A stretch of DNA of 64,000 nt from Podospora comata (taxonomy: Eukaryota > Ascomycota > Sordariomycetes > Sordariales > Podosporaceae): positions 3,348,001-3,412,000 of the forward strand of contig CP071494.1 of assembly GCA_017354895.1 (NCBI GenBank), written 5' to 3'. Positions 12,922 through 25,532 of the stretch are shown in pieces (the first letter of the stretch is position 1; the number at the start of each line of letters is the position of its first letter). Both the position numbers and the translations under genes were made by a program. A model generated the notes under the pieces. That model was given only the letters and a program-made list of their open reading frames with translations, ran no database searches and was not told where the DNA came from.

Positions 12922-13430
12922 ATAACACAGGCAGCCTTGTCTCGCCTATGTCGAAGTCCTCAACAATATCGAAACAAGAGATACTGCGGTGGTCGGAGGT
13001 GCTGGCAACGATACGGTACTTCTCGGCGGCATTTGTCGTCCGTTGCTCCACCGCAGCGTCCACCCAGACTGGGCCCTCACTTTCCCCAGACTGTTCAAGG
13101 GTGAGCAACGGGGAGCAACGGGCGAATCCAAGACTGGGCTCAAAGGGCCGATCAAGCAACTCCCGATCAAATCCCCAAGCTCCGCCATCCCGCCAAGACC
13201 GCGGCTACCCATAGGGATTCCACTTCTCACCTTGTGATCCATCACCACCGCAACGCGGATATACGCCGGTGTTGCACCTTGGCCAGAGCCCTACACGTAG
13301 CATCACGGCACAGCCAGCGGTGCAGAGATGAACAATGAAAAGACCGGCCAATTCTGTGGCCAGATCGTCGCCTTCTAGAGAATTCCAAAGCACCCCCTAC
13401 AGTACCGCGTATGTACCTCGGCGGCACAGG

Positions 13431-13456
13431 CTCTCTCTCTCTCTCTCTCTCTCTCC
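13431..13456. repeat. (CT)n microsatellite
   Basis: Uninterrupted CT dinucleotide run of about 12 copies, followed by a C-rich end. Confidence 0.9.
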
Positions 13457-15423
13457 CCCTCTAGCCGACGTGGTTGCATCAGATATTCCTCAGGGAAAGA
13501 AAAGGAGGTTGAGGCAGGGGCCAAAGGCTCAACAAGGAAGACGATCCAACACATCTGCACGAAGTTCCGTGAACGGCAAAGCCTTCTTCAAGCCCAGGGA
13601 ACATCCACACCCGAGGCGAGCCTATTGGCTTTCCAAGAAGTACACACGTTTGACGATGCCGCTGCCGCCGGACTGCGTTCAACGTCACCGTCACCGTTCC
13701 CAAGCAAGTGGGGGTTTGGAGTTTCGGTCAACTCGCATTGTGGCCCTCGGTCAAGCTCACCTTGCTCCTGATCAGGACACAATTTCTCTTGACTTTTGCG
13801 CGTCATTGCCTGCATGGACGTGTGTGTCTGCGTCTTTGCCTACCACCGACATACCTATGATGCATTGACCTGGGCACCACCATCCATTGCTCACTGCAAC
13901 ACTGCAAGCCAGTTCATACTCAACCCGTAAAGGTGAGATGGTTTGGAGTTGAAAATAAACGAGGCAGGGAATCGCCAAACGAATGATCTCGGACCCCTTT
14001 TTTACACATATTCACGCCAACTGTCCGGACTTTCGCCGAAGGACAAGAAAAAAAAAAACACACGGACCTCTCTCTTTCTTTCTCTCTCTCTTCAAGTGTG
14101 GTTACAAAATGTTTCTGGAAGGGCCACCAACAAAACAGCTCACACATCCTGTCCGCTCAGAAACATTCAGTTTTGGTAAACTGACCGTCAGTGTAGCATC
14201 GGCTTTGTTGCAAAAATGCGACGTTGATTTTTCTACGTTTTGTTAACCAGGTTACCATGTGTTTTTTTTTTCACCTGTCTTCCCCCCCTTCGCTTGCTTG
14301 TCTTGTTTCTATTTGGGAATTGCCTGGGCTGGGATGAGCCCTGTGTTTTTTTTTTCTGGAGTGAAAATAAATTTCCGATTACGATTTTCCGGTAACATCA
14401 CAACATTCCGCCTGTTGGGGAACGGGGACACGGGCGAAAAGGTCTGGTGTGACGATGGACCTTGATGGCAAGGATAGGGCTGGGAGGGATGGGTGGGTAG
14501 GTGTGGGTGATATTGAGATTTTATTGTTGCGCACCACCCGTGACGGCATGTTGTGGTTTTTATCGATCGGTTTTTGGGGGAGGGGTTTGGGGGGATCATA
14601 TCATTGATGATGTGATGATCTCTGGGGGTTGTCATTAACACACCACTTGTTATACTGTACAGACAAGGTAAGGCATCATCGATTATCAGCCTCCTGGAGG
14701 CGTCGCCTCGGATGGAAGCATCTCATAATGGGCTCAATAAGCCGCTGACGATTTAATAACAACTCAAACGGCATACTGTATGCATGACATTAATACCCTT
14801 TTCCTCCTAAGGCTCGACAACAACACCCACTGCTCTTTTTTTTCTTCTTCAATTTTTTAATTTTTTTTTTTGGGCGTGTACTGACTGATGACTGCCGAAT
14901 GGACCTTGACTATATTGGGACATTTGTTAATATACTTCTTACACATGCACTGCATGTCACTATAGCACGCCGCATGCGACTAATACCTGTCATTCAGATG
15001 AATGAGACCGACTGCTGAGTGGGGAAAATGTCTTGAAAAACTCTCCGATGTGTCTCTTGTCTCTGCCTTGTGAGGTTCTGGATGTGTCTCTTCTTTTTTT
15101 GTTTTTGTTTTTGGCGCTTGGAAAGAGGTTACACGGCAGGTTGACAACCCGAAGCCGAGAGGGAGGAAGGGGGTGAGTGATCCGATCGTCACTTTCTGGT
15201 CTCTTGTTACTTTTCCATTGCGCATCTTCCATCAATTCTTTTTAAAAGGGGATATTTTGGGTCAGAATCTGGCATGTGAAGACTGAGCTGGAGATTTAAC
15301 AGCAGGTGATGTATTGTATGAATACCCCCATGGCTGCCAAGATAAGAAGGCAGCGAGGCCTTTTTGTAAAGTAAAACGCCTCATTGTAGGTACGTTTGGA
15401 TGCTGAAGCAGGTTGAAGTGGGC

Positions 15424-15424
<1 letters not shown>

Positions 15425-15455
<31 letters not shown>
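15425..15455. repeat. poly-A run of 31 bases
   Basis: A single homopolymer of 31 adenines. No retroposed gene copy is visible on its 5' side, so it is reported only as a homopolymer. Confidence 0.9.
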
Positions 15456-15457
<2 letters not shown>

Positions 15458-16102
15458 AACCCTGCCTAGGTACTCAAGGAGTTCCCATGACTAAAAGAGC
15501 ATGGGATCTTTGTTAATGGGGCAGCAAGAGACATGCAACGAAGTCACGGAATAGGACACATGAGTACCTACTCGCAAGGCATCCTGTTCGACGGTTCAAG
15601 CGAGGCAGAAAGCCAAATGGAAATGTCCAAGCCACGATAAGCATGAGGTTCAAAAAGCAGGTTTCAAAGCTGGCTTCCGATATCATCATCCGGCGGCGTT
15701 TTGGTCCGGGGAAAGGCCCAGTCTTGTAGGCATGTCTCGGCAGTGTTGCTTCTGTCGAAATATACACACGCCGGATGATGCATTGTGCTTGTGTTGAGAG
15801 TGTACATTGGATAATGTATCACACCTGGGGGTGGTGGAAATGTAGACAGGCTGGCAAGATGTGATATGGATATCTCACGTCTCACAGCATTTGCAACTGT
15901 TGGGAGTCTTAAATCCCATCGTTCCCTCTACTCGATCACGATCAGATAGGCAAGCCGACGCGCCCAGTGAAACCACGCAGATTTGCCCTGCTGAGTGATG
16001 GTGTGTGGCTGTCGGGATTTGTGGGTGTGGGAGAGTCAGAAAGATGATATCAGCGATTCAGCCCTGTGAACCGAACTATTGGCAAGGAGAAAAGGGCGGG
16101 GG

Positions 16103-16126
16103 CACACACACACACACACACACACA
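16103..16126. repeat. (CA)12 microsatellite
   Basis: Clean CA dinucleotide run in the gene-free region. Confidence 0.9.
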
Positions 16127-17751
16127 TGGGAGTGTACCTATGTGAGTTGTATTTTTCTCAACGTGAGGTCCTGTGAGACCTTATCGCGGCTTGGATAGAA
16201 TTGGTGGAATAATAATGTGAGAGGATCATTGATGAGTCTTCCGCCTCTCCTCACCAGGTTCTGAACAAGATACCGTCCGTGCTTCGTCCCTGGCCTGGAA
16301 GTGATCGTTTTCGGTTCCGGACTCCGGGAATATGGGTTTTGTTAGCCCCCTTTATTTTTTTTGTCTTGGGTTACCTTTTTGCTCGGTTCAGGGTCCTCCT
16401 CTGACCCCTTCCTCCTCATCAATGGGTGATTTCGTTGGTTCGAATCGAGCGCGGAGCTGCTTACCCTGTTGGGAGATGCTGATGAATGCTTGGCACCCTT
16501 CTCGTCTTTGGTGCGCTTGGTGACTGACTGTTGGTACCGGTAGTGGAGTGGGATTTCGGGCTACGTTGCCGGCTCTTGGGGAGAGAGAGGGGAACACAAA
16601 GCCGGCTTTTCTTGTTTGTCGAAGCTTGGGGGGTACACTATTTCTGGGCTGGGTAATCGAATGATTCTTGGAAAGAAGGAATTCTCTTTTGCCATGTGCC
16701 AGTCAATGCAACTTCCGAGCGTCCAGATAGTTTCATGCAGGCGGCCCTTTCCAGCAGCGAGGAAATTTGTCTGCGTGACGGCGGTTTCCAAAAGAAAGGG
16801 GAAGGGCTCACTCACCTCGGTCGATGGATGTCCTTGTGTCCGGAGGAGTGCAGTACGAAGTGCTCGCTGCCATTGGCCAGCAAGGAAAATCTACCGTCTT
16901 TGACGAAGAAACGGTCACCTCGGCAGATCTCCTTCGCAGGCCGGCGCTGTGCGGCGGTTGGACCCGCCTGGCGCCGTTGGCCTTCTGGATACCGTGCGGC
17001 GGCATAATATACCAAGTCAATATATTGACTCGTCAAGGCCTGCACATAGTCGCGCCCGGCTCCAGGAACACAGGATGTTGCATGCCGGTTGCCAGGTCCT
17101 ACCACCACACTCCTCGCTGTCGACGTCGACGAGGAGAGCCAACAGTGTGGCATATCCACCGTGTCCCGCGCTGAGCAACGAAGAATGGGCTGACGGGTGG
17201 GGTCGATAGAGAGCCCGGAACCTGTCCGCGAGGAGAAGCCTGCTCTGTCTGGCAGCGTCTGGCCGGTTGTTGTCTTCAAAGACATGCATCGGAGAAAATG
17301 AGGGCGGGGGAAAGTGCGGAGCCAGCCAACCAGGAGGCCGTGATGCAGAACCATCGTGTTCCACGTGCGTCAAGCTCGGCTGTTGGACAGTTTGAGACTC
17401 TGAGTTGTTTCTTTCTATTCTGCCCTCAGCGCCTCAGCTCCTGCACGTCGACCTGTGGACGAGTGACGAGTGGCTGGGCTGGTCGGGAATCGCGAAATCA
17501 GCCAGACGATGCTGCTGCTGCTGGCGGCACCCGCAGCCGGTATCAGCCAACGGTGGCGTCGACCAAAAGACCACTAGCAACTGGAGATGGGGGAGAGATG
17601 GCGTCTGCTGACTGGCGAGAGCGGACCGGACGAAACGGGATGGCGTCTGCGGAATCGGCGCTACGCAAGTCCCGCGCGAACCAGCGATCCTTCATGCGGC
17701 AGGCGTCATATAAAAAAAAAGAGGAAGTTCCGTGCGTCTCTCCCACCTGGT

Positions 17752-17782
17752 TGAGATGAGATGAGATGAGATGAGATGAGAG
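17752..17782. repeat. GAGAT pentanucleotide repeat
   Basis: About six perfect copies of a GAGAT/GATGA 5-bp unit, some 50 bp before a CTG repeat. Confidence 0.85.
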
Positions 17783-17835
17783 GATGGGGACAGCAGTCGA
17801 GGCGAGACACCCTCACAGACACTGTCACAGGCGGC

Positions 17836-17836
<1 letters not shown>

Positions 17837-17881
<45 letters not shown>
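17837..17881. repeat. (GCT)n trinucleotide microsatellite
   Basis: About 15 uninterrupted GCT/CTG units. Frames through it read poly-Ala, poly-Leu or poly-Gln but have no supporting gene structure. Confidence 0.9.
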
Positions 17882-20812
17882 GTGTGCCTGTAGAGTTCCA
17901 CCCCTTGAATCCCAGGGGACTGGGATCGAGCTAACGACTTGGATGCCGAGCCCGTCCTTATCAGGCACTTGCTATTACATGTTGTGCAGGGTTATAGGCG
18001 ACGGCCTTATTTGTTGCAGCGTGCACTGCTGCGGTAGTGTGAAATTGCACTTATCGTGTTCATCATAAGAAGCCGGCACTCATGACACAGGCGGGGCACC
18101 GTGATGCCATGGGGATCCTCACACGGGACGGCGGGCAATGGAGACGGCATGGATCTGACGTCCGGCTGTTGAGCCAAAAACGCTAGGATCTTGTATCGGA
18201 GCAGTAATTGTTGCGGTCTCTCGCTTGTTGATACACAGGAGGCGGGTGGTAGCTAGCTTAATTAAATAGAAGTTTGCAAGGTTTCTGGTTTCTGGTAACG
18301 AGAGCTTGGAAGAGAAAGACAGGAAGGAAGGAGAGATTCATCAATATAGAAGCCTACTGCAGAGTCAAAAAAGAGGAAGGAGCAATTCATGATGCCGATG
18401 GAATTGCCAGTTTGCAGTTTCCTGTGTTGTCAATGCCCTGGCCCACAACGCACCCACCTGCCGAGCGAGCCCCGCCTAAATTTCCCAGCAGTCTCCACGT
18501 TCACCTCCTGCTCATTGCGGCATCGCATCGCATCGCCAACGACAAAAGCCCGCGAAGACAAGACAAGCACTGGACTGTGCTGGTGCCCTGGTGTGTGCGG
18601 TGCTGGCGTGGGCCGTAGATCGGATGGGCGAGCCCCGGAGCCCCGTTTGTTTCCCGATTTTACGAGATCCGATTCCAATTACTCGATTCGAATGACACGC
18701 ATTTTTTTGTCCTTTTGTATTTTTTATTATTATAGGCTTATGTCCCATCAGCGGTGCCGACAGACAGCAGAAGCGGGTACCTCACTGCAACCCTCGTTGG
18801 CTGGGCACGCCCTCTCTCCTTCAGGCAAGTCACTCGCCTGTGTTTCTCTCTTCCTTCGAGAGCCGTCCCAAGACAGCGTCGCAGTCGCGGGTCGCCCTGC
18901 GCCGCGTGGTACCCTCGCGTCGGTGGCAGAACGAGTTCCAGAACAACGCGCGGAACGGCTGGCCGACCAAGCTGAAAGGGGGGGTACGTCCTGATGAATG
19001 TCTCCAACGGTTCTCCTGCTGAATACCTACTTCGGACCTACAGACTCAACTCTCCCCAATGCTCGCCAGCTCTCCCCAACTCTCGCATTCGGTGCTTCAC
19101 CAGCGTCCGGCGAGCCAAGACCACACCAAGACAGTGAAACCCCGCTGTGAGGAGACATCTGGGTGAGGCCATTCCCCTGCTCTGTCGACAACTCTTGGCG
19201 ACTGCCATCAGCGGCGGGCGCTGCCTGGAGCCCCTGTCCCTGTCCCTTGCTGGCACTCCCGGTCCATCACACACTCCTCCCTTCTTATCTTCCCGAACCC
19301 TCTTTTGCCTCGTGGTAGCCATCCATCATCGCACATCGCTTCGCCGCCGCCTGGTGAGATGCCTCACCACCAGAGCCAAGCCAAGCTAAGCGCAGGCGTC
19401 GCCCAGCGCCAGAGGGACACCCTTGCCATGCCGGCTAACACAAGACAACCGTTCTTGTCCCCTTCTCCTCACACGCCCCTCCGCATCCTCCACCATCGAC
19501 CCACCCCTCCCACCTTCACTCTCACTCTCAACCGGGGAGAGCCCCACAGTAGGAGGAAGGGCCCCCATGTAAAAAGTGTCTCGCTGATGACGGTCGTTTC
19601 CTCTCAGTCGAGCTTCGTGGATTCCATCTGATTTCCCTTTTGAGCGCCGCCGTTGCATATTCCAGGGTAGCTGTCTCACTGCTCATCTCGCAACAAGAAT
19701 CTCAGAACGAGAGAGAAGTGAGAGAGGGCAACGCCATGCCGCACTGCCGAAATCCATGGGCTTGGAGCTAGCGGTTTGCTGGAGACGGGGTCCTCCCCCC
19801 CCAGTGGTCTGGCTGGCCCACCAGGGTGGGTATCTGTGTGGGCGCTTCCTGGAGACATCTTGAACAAAAACCATCATCCACCGGCCCGAGCTGCGAGCTG
19901 ACCTGGGCTGCACTAATCCCATCCAAGCTCCGTATGACTTTTGTACTCTCAATCAACATACAAAGCACTGGGCACCCGTCCCATCTTCTTGTTTTCTCTC
20001 TTCTTGGCCCCTGGTTCTGCTACTCTTCCCAAGCACACCTTGCTGTGCACCTTCCAACTTGCCCTCGTCCACCGTCCACCGTCCACCTACCCTTACCTCG
20101 GTGTATCCTGCGGCGTCTAGCTTTAGAGTGCCACCGACAGAACGTCCGTCTGGGTTTCTTGCTCGCTGCACTAGATTGCATACAAACACTATCGAGTCTA
20201 GTTTGGCTGCACATAATAGTGGTGGTCTCCCCCTACCAGCCCGCCCCCCGAGCGTCCCGTCCGTTCACTCCTACCCTCCCTCTTCTCTCCCCGGCTGCAG
20301 CAACAGGAGACAAGAGTCGACCTGGACCGACAACAACAACACCAGGAGCAAGGCCAACAAAGAGTGAGAAACGAGACTGTCCTGGACGCACGACAACCCT
20401 GTCTTTCGTACATTGCTTTCTGCACCTGGCCTATCTGGTCTACCCTCCTCTGCCTCGCAGTAATTGTTCGTTCAATTATCCGGGATCGGTGCCCTCCTCC
20501 TGCTGGAGCTTGGCGTGCCCATCTGAATAGGCGGCCGTGAGTTGACTGCGCCGCCCCTGTACACCTTTATCCGGTGAATATCTAGCTACCGGCCCCCTTC
20601 GACCCTTCTTTGTCCTACTGCTGCGACAAACCACCATCTACAACACCCTGCCTCACCACACACGCACATACACACACTGTATTGGGTGTCACAGCTCGGA
20701 CATACACTCCCTTCCATACGCCTCTAACTTGAGAGAGTGTGACATGACACGGACATAGGCACGGTCAAAGAATACAACTACACAAAGGCCCATACCCTCG
20801 ACATATCTCTCA

Positions 20813-23781
20813 ATGGGGATTGCATCCTGCCTCGAACCTCGATTCCGTGCGGCCAACCCAAACACCCCACCCGAGGTGCTCACACCAGACTCGGCCTCTT
20901 ATAGTTCAAGACAGTCCGAGGAGAGGACCTGGAACCCGCCTGCTCCTCTCTCCCCTCCCATGTCACACTATGATCCGGCCGTCAAGGCAAACGACATGTC
21001 GTCGTCGTCGTCTAACAAAGGCCCGGAAGAGCGCAGGGATACGGGGTCCGATCATAACGCACAAAGGCAACAGCTTCCATCTTTGAGCAGCATCTTTGGG
21101 CCACCAACCCAGATTCGATCCTTTCACTCTCCTCTTTCCGAGCGCCCTGGCTCCTATCCGGCCACCTCACCATTGGATCGACCTCCTAGCTCAGTTCCAA
21201 GCTTGGACAGACCATTCTCTTCGTCATCGTACTTTCCACCCGTGACGACATCCACTGCTTCACAGCCGCGAAGTGTACTGGACCCTAGGTATCAGGAACG
21301 TCCCCAGATTCCGGCCCTGTCCCGGGTTTTCCCTGGACCGCTTTCGCCTCATTCACGAGAGGAACAGCAACCAAGGCCAGATAGCCGACTCGAGTACACT
21401 TCAGGAGGACAATGGTCGGTGCAACATGAGGCCAGCAAAGAGTATTCGCTCGGCAGCCGTGGAGAAACGACCTACAGGCCGACGGCGGAGAGATACCCTG
21501 CTCACTTTTCAGGGACGAGTCGTGATGAGGGAAGACACATGGAATATCGGGAGCAATTAACACCACAGACACCATCGCACACTCTTCCTGCCACTCCGAC
21601 CAGCAGCGCCCCATCTGAGGGGGCCCCCGCAAAGGATGGACTGGGGCCCAAGATCTGGACAGGGACACACTTTCTGCCACGGTTCGTCAGAGCTGCCGAG
21701 GTGCCTGGTGAAGGAATGTGCTACTTTTACGATGATGGGAGTCATTGCAAGACAGTGATTGACGGGGAGCAAGTCAATGCTCACTGGGGAGTCACCAAAG
21801 CTGGAAAGCCCCGGAAGAGGCTTGCTATCGCATGCGTCACCTGCCGTGAGAAGAAGATCAAGTGCGATCCGGATTACCCGCGCTGTGTCCAGTGCGAAAA
21901 GTTCGGCCGTGTTTGCAAGTTCAAGAATGCGTGAGTCTAGAAGCCTGCTGTCTTTTTCTGCTATTGTGCATGGGGGCCTGTTTCGTATGCTAAACTATGG
22001 TTAGTCCTCGAGGTGGTCACAACGCTTCCTCTCCGTCCACGCCTCCTGCCGAGTCGGAGGATACACGGAGGCTTGGAGGTTTGATCAGAGGCCCTACCGA
22101 CTACACACGACCGGGTAGCCACTCGAGCGGTTCTGTCTCGCCCAGAACGACGCTCCGACACCCGAGCCCCGATATGCCCACCTCTGCACCTGCGAAGCGT
22201 ATTCGAATTGGCTACGATCACTACAGCCCAGCGACCAGTGTACGCTCACCGATGGGACCAGTGCCCGACACCTCCCGCCAATCCCTGCCATGGCGGCAGT
22301 CAGAAACGCTCCCTCGTATCCACGAGGACATCTTGTGCAGAGCGTGGCAAACAGACCCGTATGTGTCCGATCCTGAATCTGTGATTAGCACCATTGCCTC
22401 CGTCTTTGTACACACGGAGAGCGCAGCACTTCGCTTCCTCCCTCCGAAACCGTCTTTCCACACATGGGTTCAGAACAGCGCTCACAGAAAATCATCAGAA
22501 GACCTGATGCTCGTGTATAGCATCCTCGCCATCGGTGCCGTCCTCTCGCGGGCTGGTTCGAGGAGCGTTGCGCACGAGTACGCCCAGGTGGCTCGGTACG
22601 CCGCAGAACGCTCGCAGCCGTCGCTCCAGCTGGTTCAAGCCAGACTTGCCCTTGCCATGCACTACCTCGCTGTCTCGAGACAGACCGACGCGAACGACAT
22701 GCTGAGCAGGGCCATTTCTACAGCGATGTGGCTACAGTTGAACGTGGAACTTGACCATGTGGGAGAAAACGATTCGAGGGTAACCCCTTGGGGTTTGACG
22801 AGGCAAGAATATGCCGAGTGTCGGAGACGGACATTTTGGTCATGTTGCCTGATGGAGCGGCTTAACGAGACGTTTGCAACTCGACCGGTCACCATCCACA
22901 AGGACGACATCTTTCTCCGGTTTCCAGCAGCGGATACTACGAACTTGGACGACCGAGCGCCCCATTTCGACCCGATGCTGCGTCCGCTATCCGAATCAGC
23001 CGGGGCTGGAATCATGTCCTATCTGATTCAGATCACAGTTATGTGGGGTGATGTCATGACATTTATCAACAGAGCCTCGCGCCGGGGAGAGCTCTACGAT
23101 GCCGGGTTTGGTGATTTCCACCGTCGAACTATCGCCACCCTTGATGCTTGGGAGTCTTCTCTGCCGAAAAGGCTCCAGTTTCTGCCTGCGAGGTTGGAGA
23201 TGGTCTCACCTGAAGATCAGGGCCCGCTCATACTTTTACACACCGTCCATCACCTGACGAGAATCAAGCTCCATCGGCACGTCCACCTGCGAGCTTTACA
23301 GCCCGCCACAGTCCATGACTTTATCGGCGTTTCTGTGAAACATGCTGCCAAACTCCTCGAGGTGGCAGTGGCAGTGGCGCAGGCACAAGTCATCACCCCG
23401 CCCCCGTTCATCAGCACCGGAATCCTCGAAGCGATGGACGTTCTTTCATCAACCGGCTGTGGATCCGAGCTGCCGGGGTTGGTCGACAGATTTGCCGTGG
23501 CGAGAAGCGTGCTGGAGGTGCTTGGGACAAGCTGGGAGGATGCCAAGGTTCACTGCATGGTGATGGATCACCGGCTGGAAAGACTGATCGATCTGGGCGA
23601 CTGGATGGGCAAGCTTGGCCGAGTGGGACGGGAAGGCATCGAGGTTCAAGGCACGAGGGTGTTTGAATCTGAGACTGAAGAAGGCGTGGTGGTGATGCGG
23701 TGGCGGATGCCTGACGGGATGGACAGGAGATTCCCCAAGGAGATGGATCTTGTTTACTCGGGTCTTGTGATGGGAAAATGA
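20813..23781 (+). CDS. Zn(II)2Cys6 transcription factor with internal zinc cluster
   Basis: Two exons: 20813-21930 and 22005-23781, giving 964 residues. The 74-bp intron has a GTGAGT donor and a TGCTAAACT branch-like site. Residues 1-270 are Ser/Pro-rich and disordered-looking. The zinc cluster lies at residues 341-368 with CX2CX6CX6CX2CX6C spacing, preceded by a conserved-looking block of about 60 residues ending GVTKAGKPRKRLAIAC. From about residue 480 a fungal_trans-type regulatory domain follows, recognisable by RRRTFWSCCLMERL. The block before the cluster resembles fission yeast Moc3, so a Moc3-like regulator is my best guess; the fungal orthologue name is not claimed. By family it binds GC-rich triplet sites in the nucleus. 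The very long empty upstream region is typical of a heavily regulated developmental or metabolic regulator. The start ATG follows a long pyrimidine-rich leader. Confidence 0.88.
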
Positions 23782-24733
23782 TGTTGGACATGAGACGGCC
23801 ATGTTGATAGACATGGTTTGGGGGGCGACTTTTTCCATTTTCCTTTTTTTCCGCTCTTCTTTTTTCACACTTTGTATACCTAGCGGGTTTTCGCATGGGC
23901 CATTTTTATTTTTTTATTTTTTGGTTTGTTTTTTTGTTTAGCATGCATGCACGATTTATCATTGCAACGGAGTTTTTTGGCTTTATGGGTTTTGGAATTT
24001 CAAAAAGGGATGGAAGGGATGGAAGGGATGGAAGGAGGGAGGAGGAAGATTTGTCCTTTTTTCTTTTTTTTTTCTCATTGTCTATATTTCTTGTTGCCTT
24101 TTTTTCCCCTTCTCTCTCTTACACACACACAAGCTTATACCCTATTTTTGTGTCTTTTTTTTTATTACTCGTTTTGTTATTTACAACACACACCTACTAC
24201 CCACTACCTTACCTATCTACCTAGCTGCATATCTTGATGGAGACACACTATCATCCTGAATTCTTTGCCTCGAATGGGGGGGGGGAAGGATGATTAGAAA
24301 TGGAAGGGGAAAAAACAAAAATGAAATACAAATTGTAAGATTTGGTTGGATGAAAAGATCTGACTTCGGGCATAACATACATTTTGGTTCGTTCACTCTT
24401 GCTGTTTGAATGTGACGTGACGAAATACCTCGCTCTCGGAAGGGGATGGAATATGGTATGTCACACATACAGGATGTAATCAGCGTGGCTCGCTCTCCAC
24501 AGTCGGATGAGCACGTATGATTTCGGCATTACCGGCGTGGGGTAAGGTAGGTAGGTTATACGACGGTGGAGGGTGGAGGGTTGAAAGGTAAGGAAGGGGC
24601 GGTGTTCATGGGAATGGATGACAAAGGGGGGGCCGAAGGGGGTGAGCGGAATGGATTTTGTTCTTTGCTGTTTTCTAGAAAATGCCAAGGAATTTGTTTT
24701 GGAACGGTTGGGGGGAAGAGAAAGGATCAGATC

Positions 24734-24784
24734 GTGGGAAGGTGGGAAGGTGGAAAGGTGGGAAGGTGGAAAGGTGGGAAGGTG
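24734..24784. repeat. 16-bp G/A-rich minisatellite
   Basis: About three tandem copies of GTGGGAAGGTGGAAAG, strongly purine-skewed. Just upstream, around 24003-24035, GGGATGGAA is also repeated. Confidence 0.8.
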
Positions 24785-24810
24785 CGGGAGGGTCACATGA
24801 ACCAGGCCGG

Positions 24811-24842
24811 GGAAAGGAAGGAAGGAAGGAAGGAAGGAAGGA
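24811..24842. repeat. (GGAA)n microsatellite
   Basis: About seven tandem GGAA units in the same purine-rich stretch. Confidence 0.85.
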
Positions 24843-25510
24843 ATGGGATGATGATGGTTGGGAAGGTGAGATGGGGCTATTGGTGGCCTTGTCGATAGCG
24901 GTAAGTAGACGTGGTAGTGTACCTACAGGAGGATTGGGATGGGTGGACCAGGACTTTGAATTGTGCGAATGGATTTGGGGTCATAACCGCTGGAGGAGAA
25001 ATGGGAGATGCTGCACACATACCGATACGACAAGTACGCGCTTGGAGGCTGACAGACGAGGTAGACAGAGATGAGCGCTTGAGCGCAAAACGTGGTGATA
25101 ATATGTTGCGGGGAAATTCAAATGCGAGTCAACCAACTCTGATCTTTCATGAATTGAAACTCCAGCCAGTCAAAGGGAGGTGAGAGTTACCACTCCAGCA
25201 CGGTTGATCAGCGCCTTTCTTTTCCGTGACGAGTGACATGTTCAAAAGTAGTGACGACGTCAAACTCACGCACTCCCGTCTTCCAAAAATTGAAACACCC
25301 GACCGAACATTCCCGTGCCACAAACAGACATTACCGCCCGTAGCAGCCCTGAGACCAAAAAAATAAAAAAATAAAAAAGGACCACGCAGCAGAAGATTCC
25401 TTCCTTCAGGCTTCCATGCAGGATTCCATGCAAGCCAATATCTTATGAGTGAGAGAGTCCCTTGGTACATGAGGCTAATGCATGCAGTGAGAATTAAAAC
25501 TCAGAAAGTC

Positions 25511-25532
25511 GGGTGTGTGTGTGTGTGTGTGT
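25511..25532. repeat. (GT)n microsatellite
   Basis: Clean GT dinucleotide run of about ten copies. Confidence 0.85.

Larger units (their letters stand above)
5980..20812. other. very long gene-free region upstream of the transcription factor gene
   Basis: Nearly 15 kb with no frame that shows a recognisable domain, consistent splice signals or family motif. GC looks ordinary and the DNA is not AT-rich in the manner of heavily mutated (RIP-affected) repeats. It holds scattered microsatellites, listed separately. From about 20,000 to 20,800 it becomes pyrimidine-rich, like a long fungal 5' leader, with many short upstream frames before the ATG at 20813. Regulatory DNA, a spliced 5' leader or noncoding transcripts are all possible; the sequence alone does not separate them. 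Confidence 0.45.

Noticed and set aside
15425-15455. Poly-A run as the tail of a retroposed element
   Set aside because: No element body, coding remnant or target duplication is visible beside it.
16436-16452. GGTTCGAATCG, a tRNA B-box-like motif
   Set aside because: No pairing stem or cloverleaf in the flanking sequence.
19826-20530. 234-residue frame just before the transcription factor gene
   Set aside because: Pro/Ser/Leu-rich translation of a pyrimidine-rich leader with no motif; more likely 5' leader DNA.
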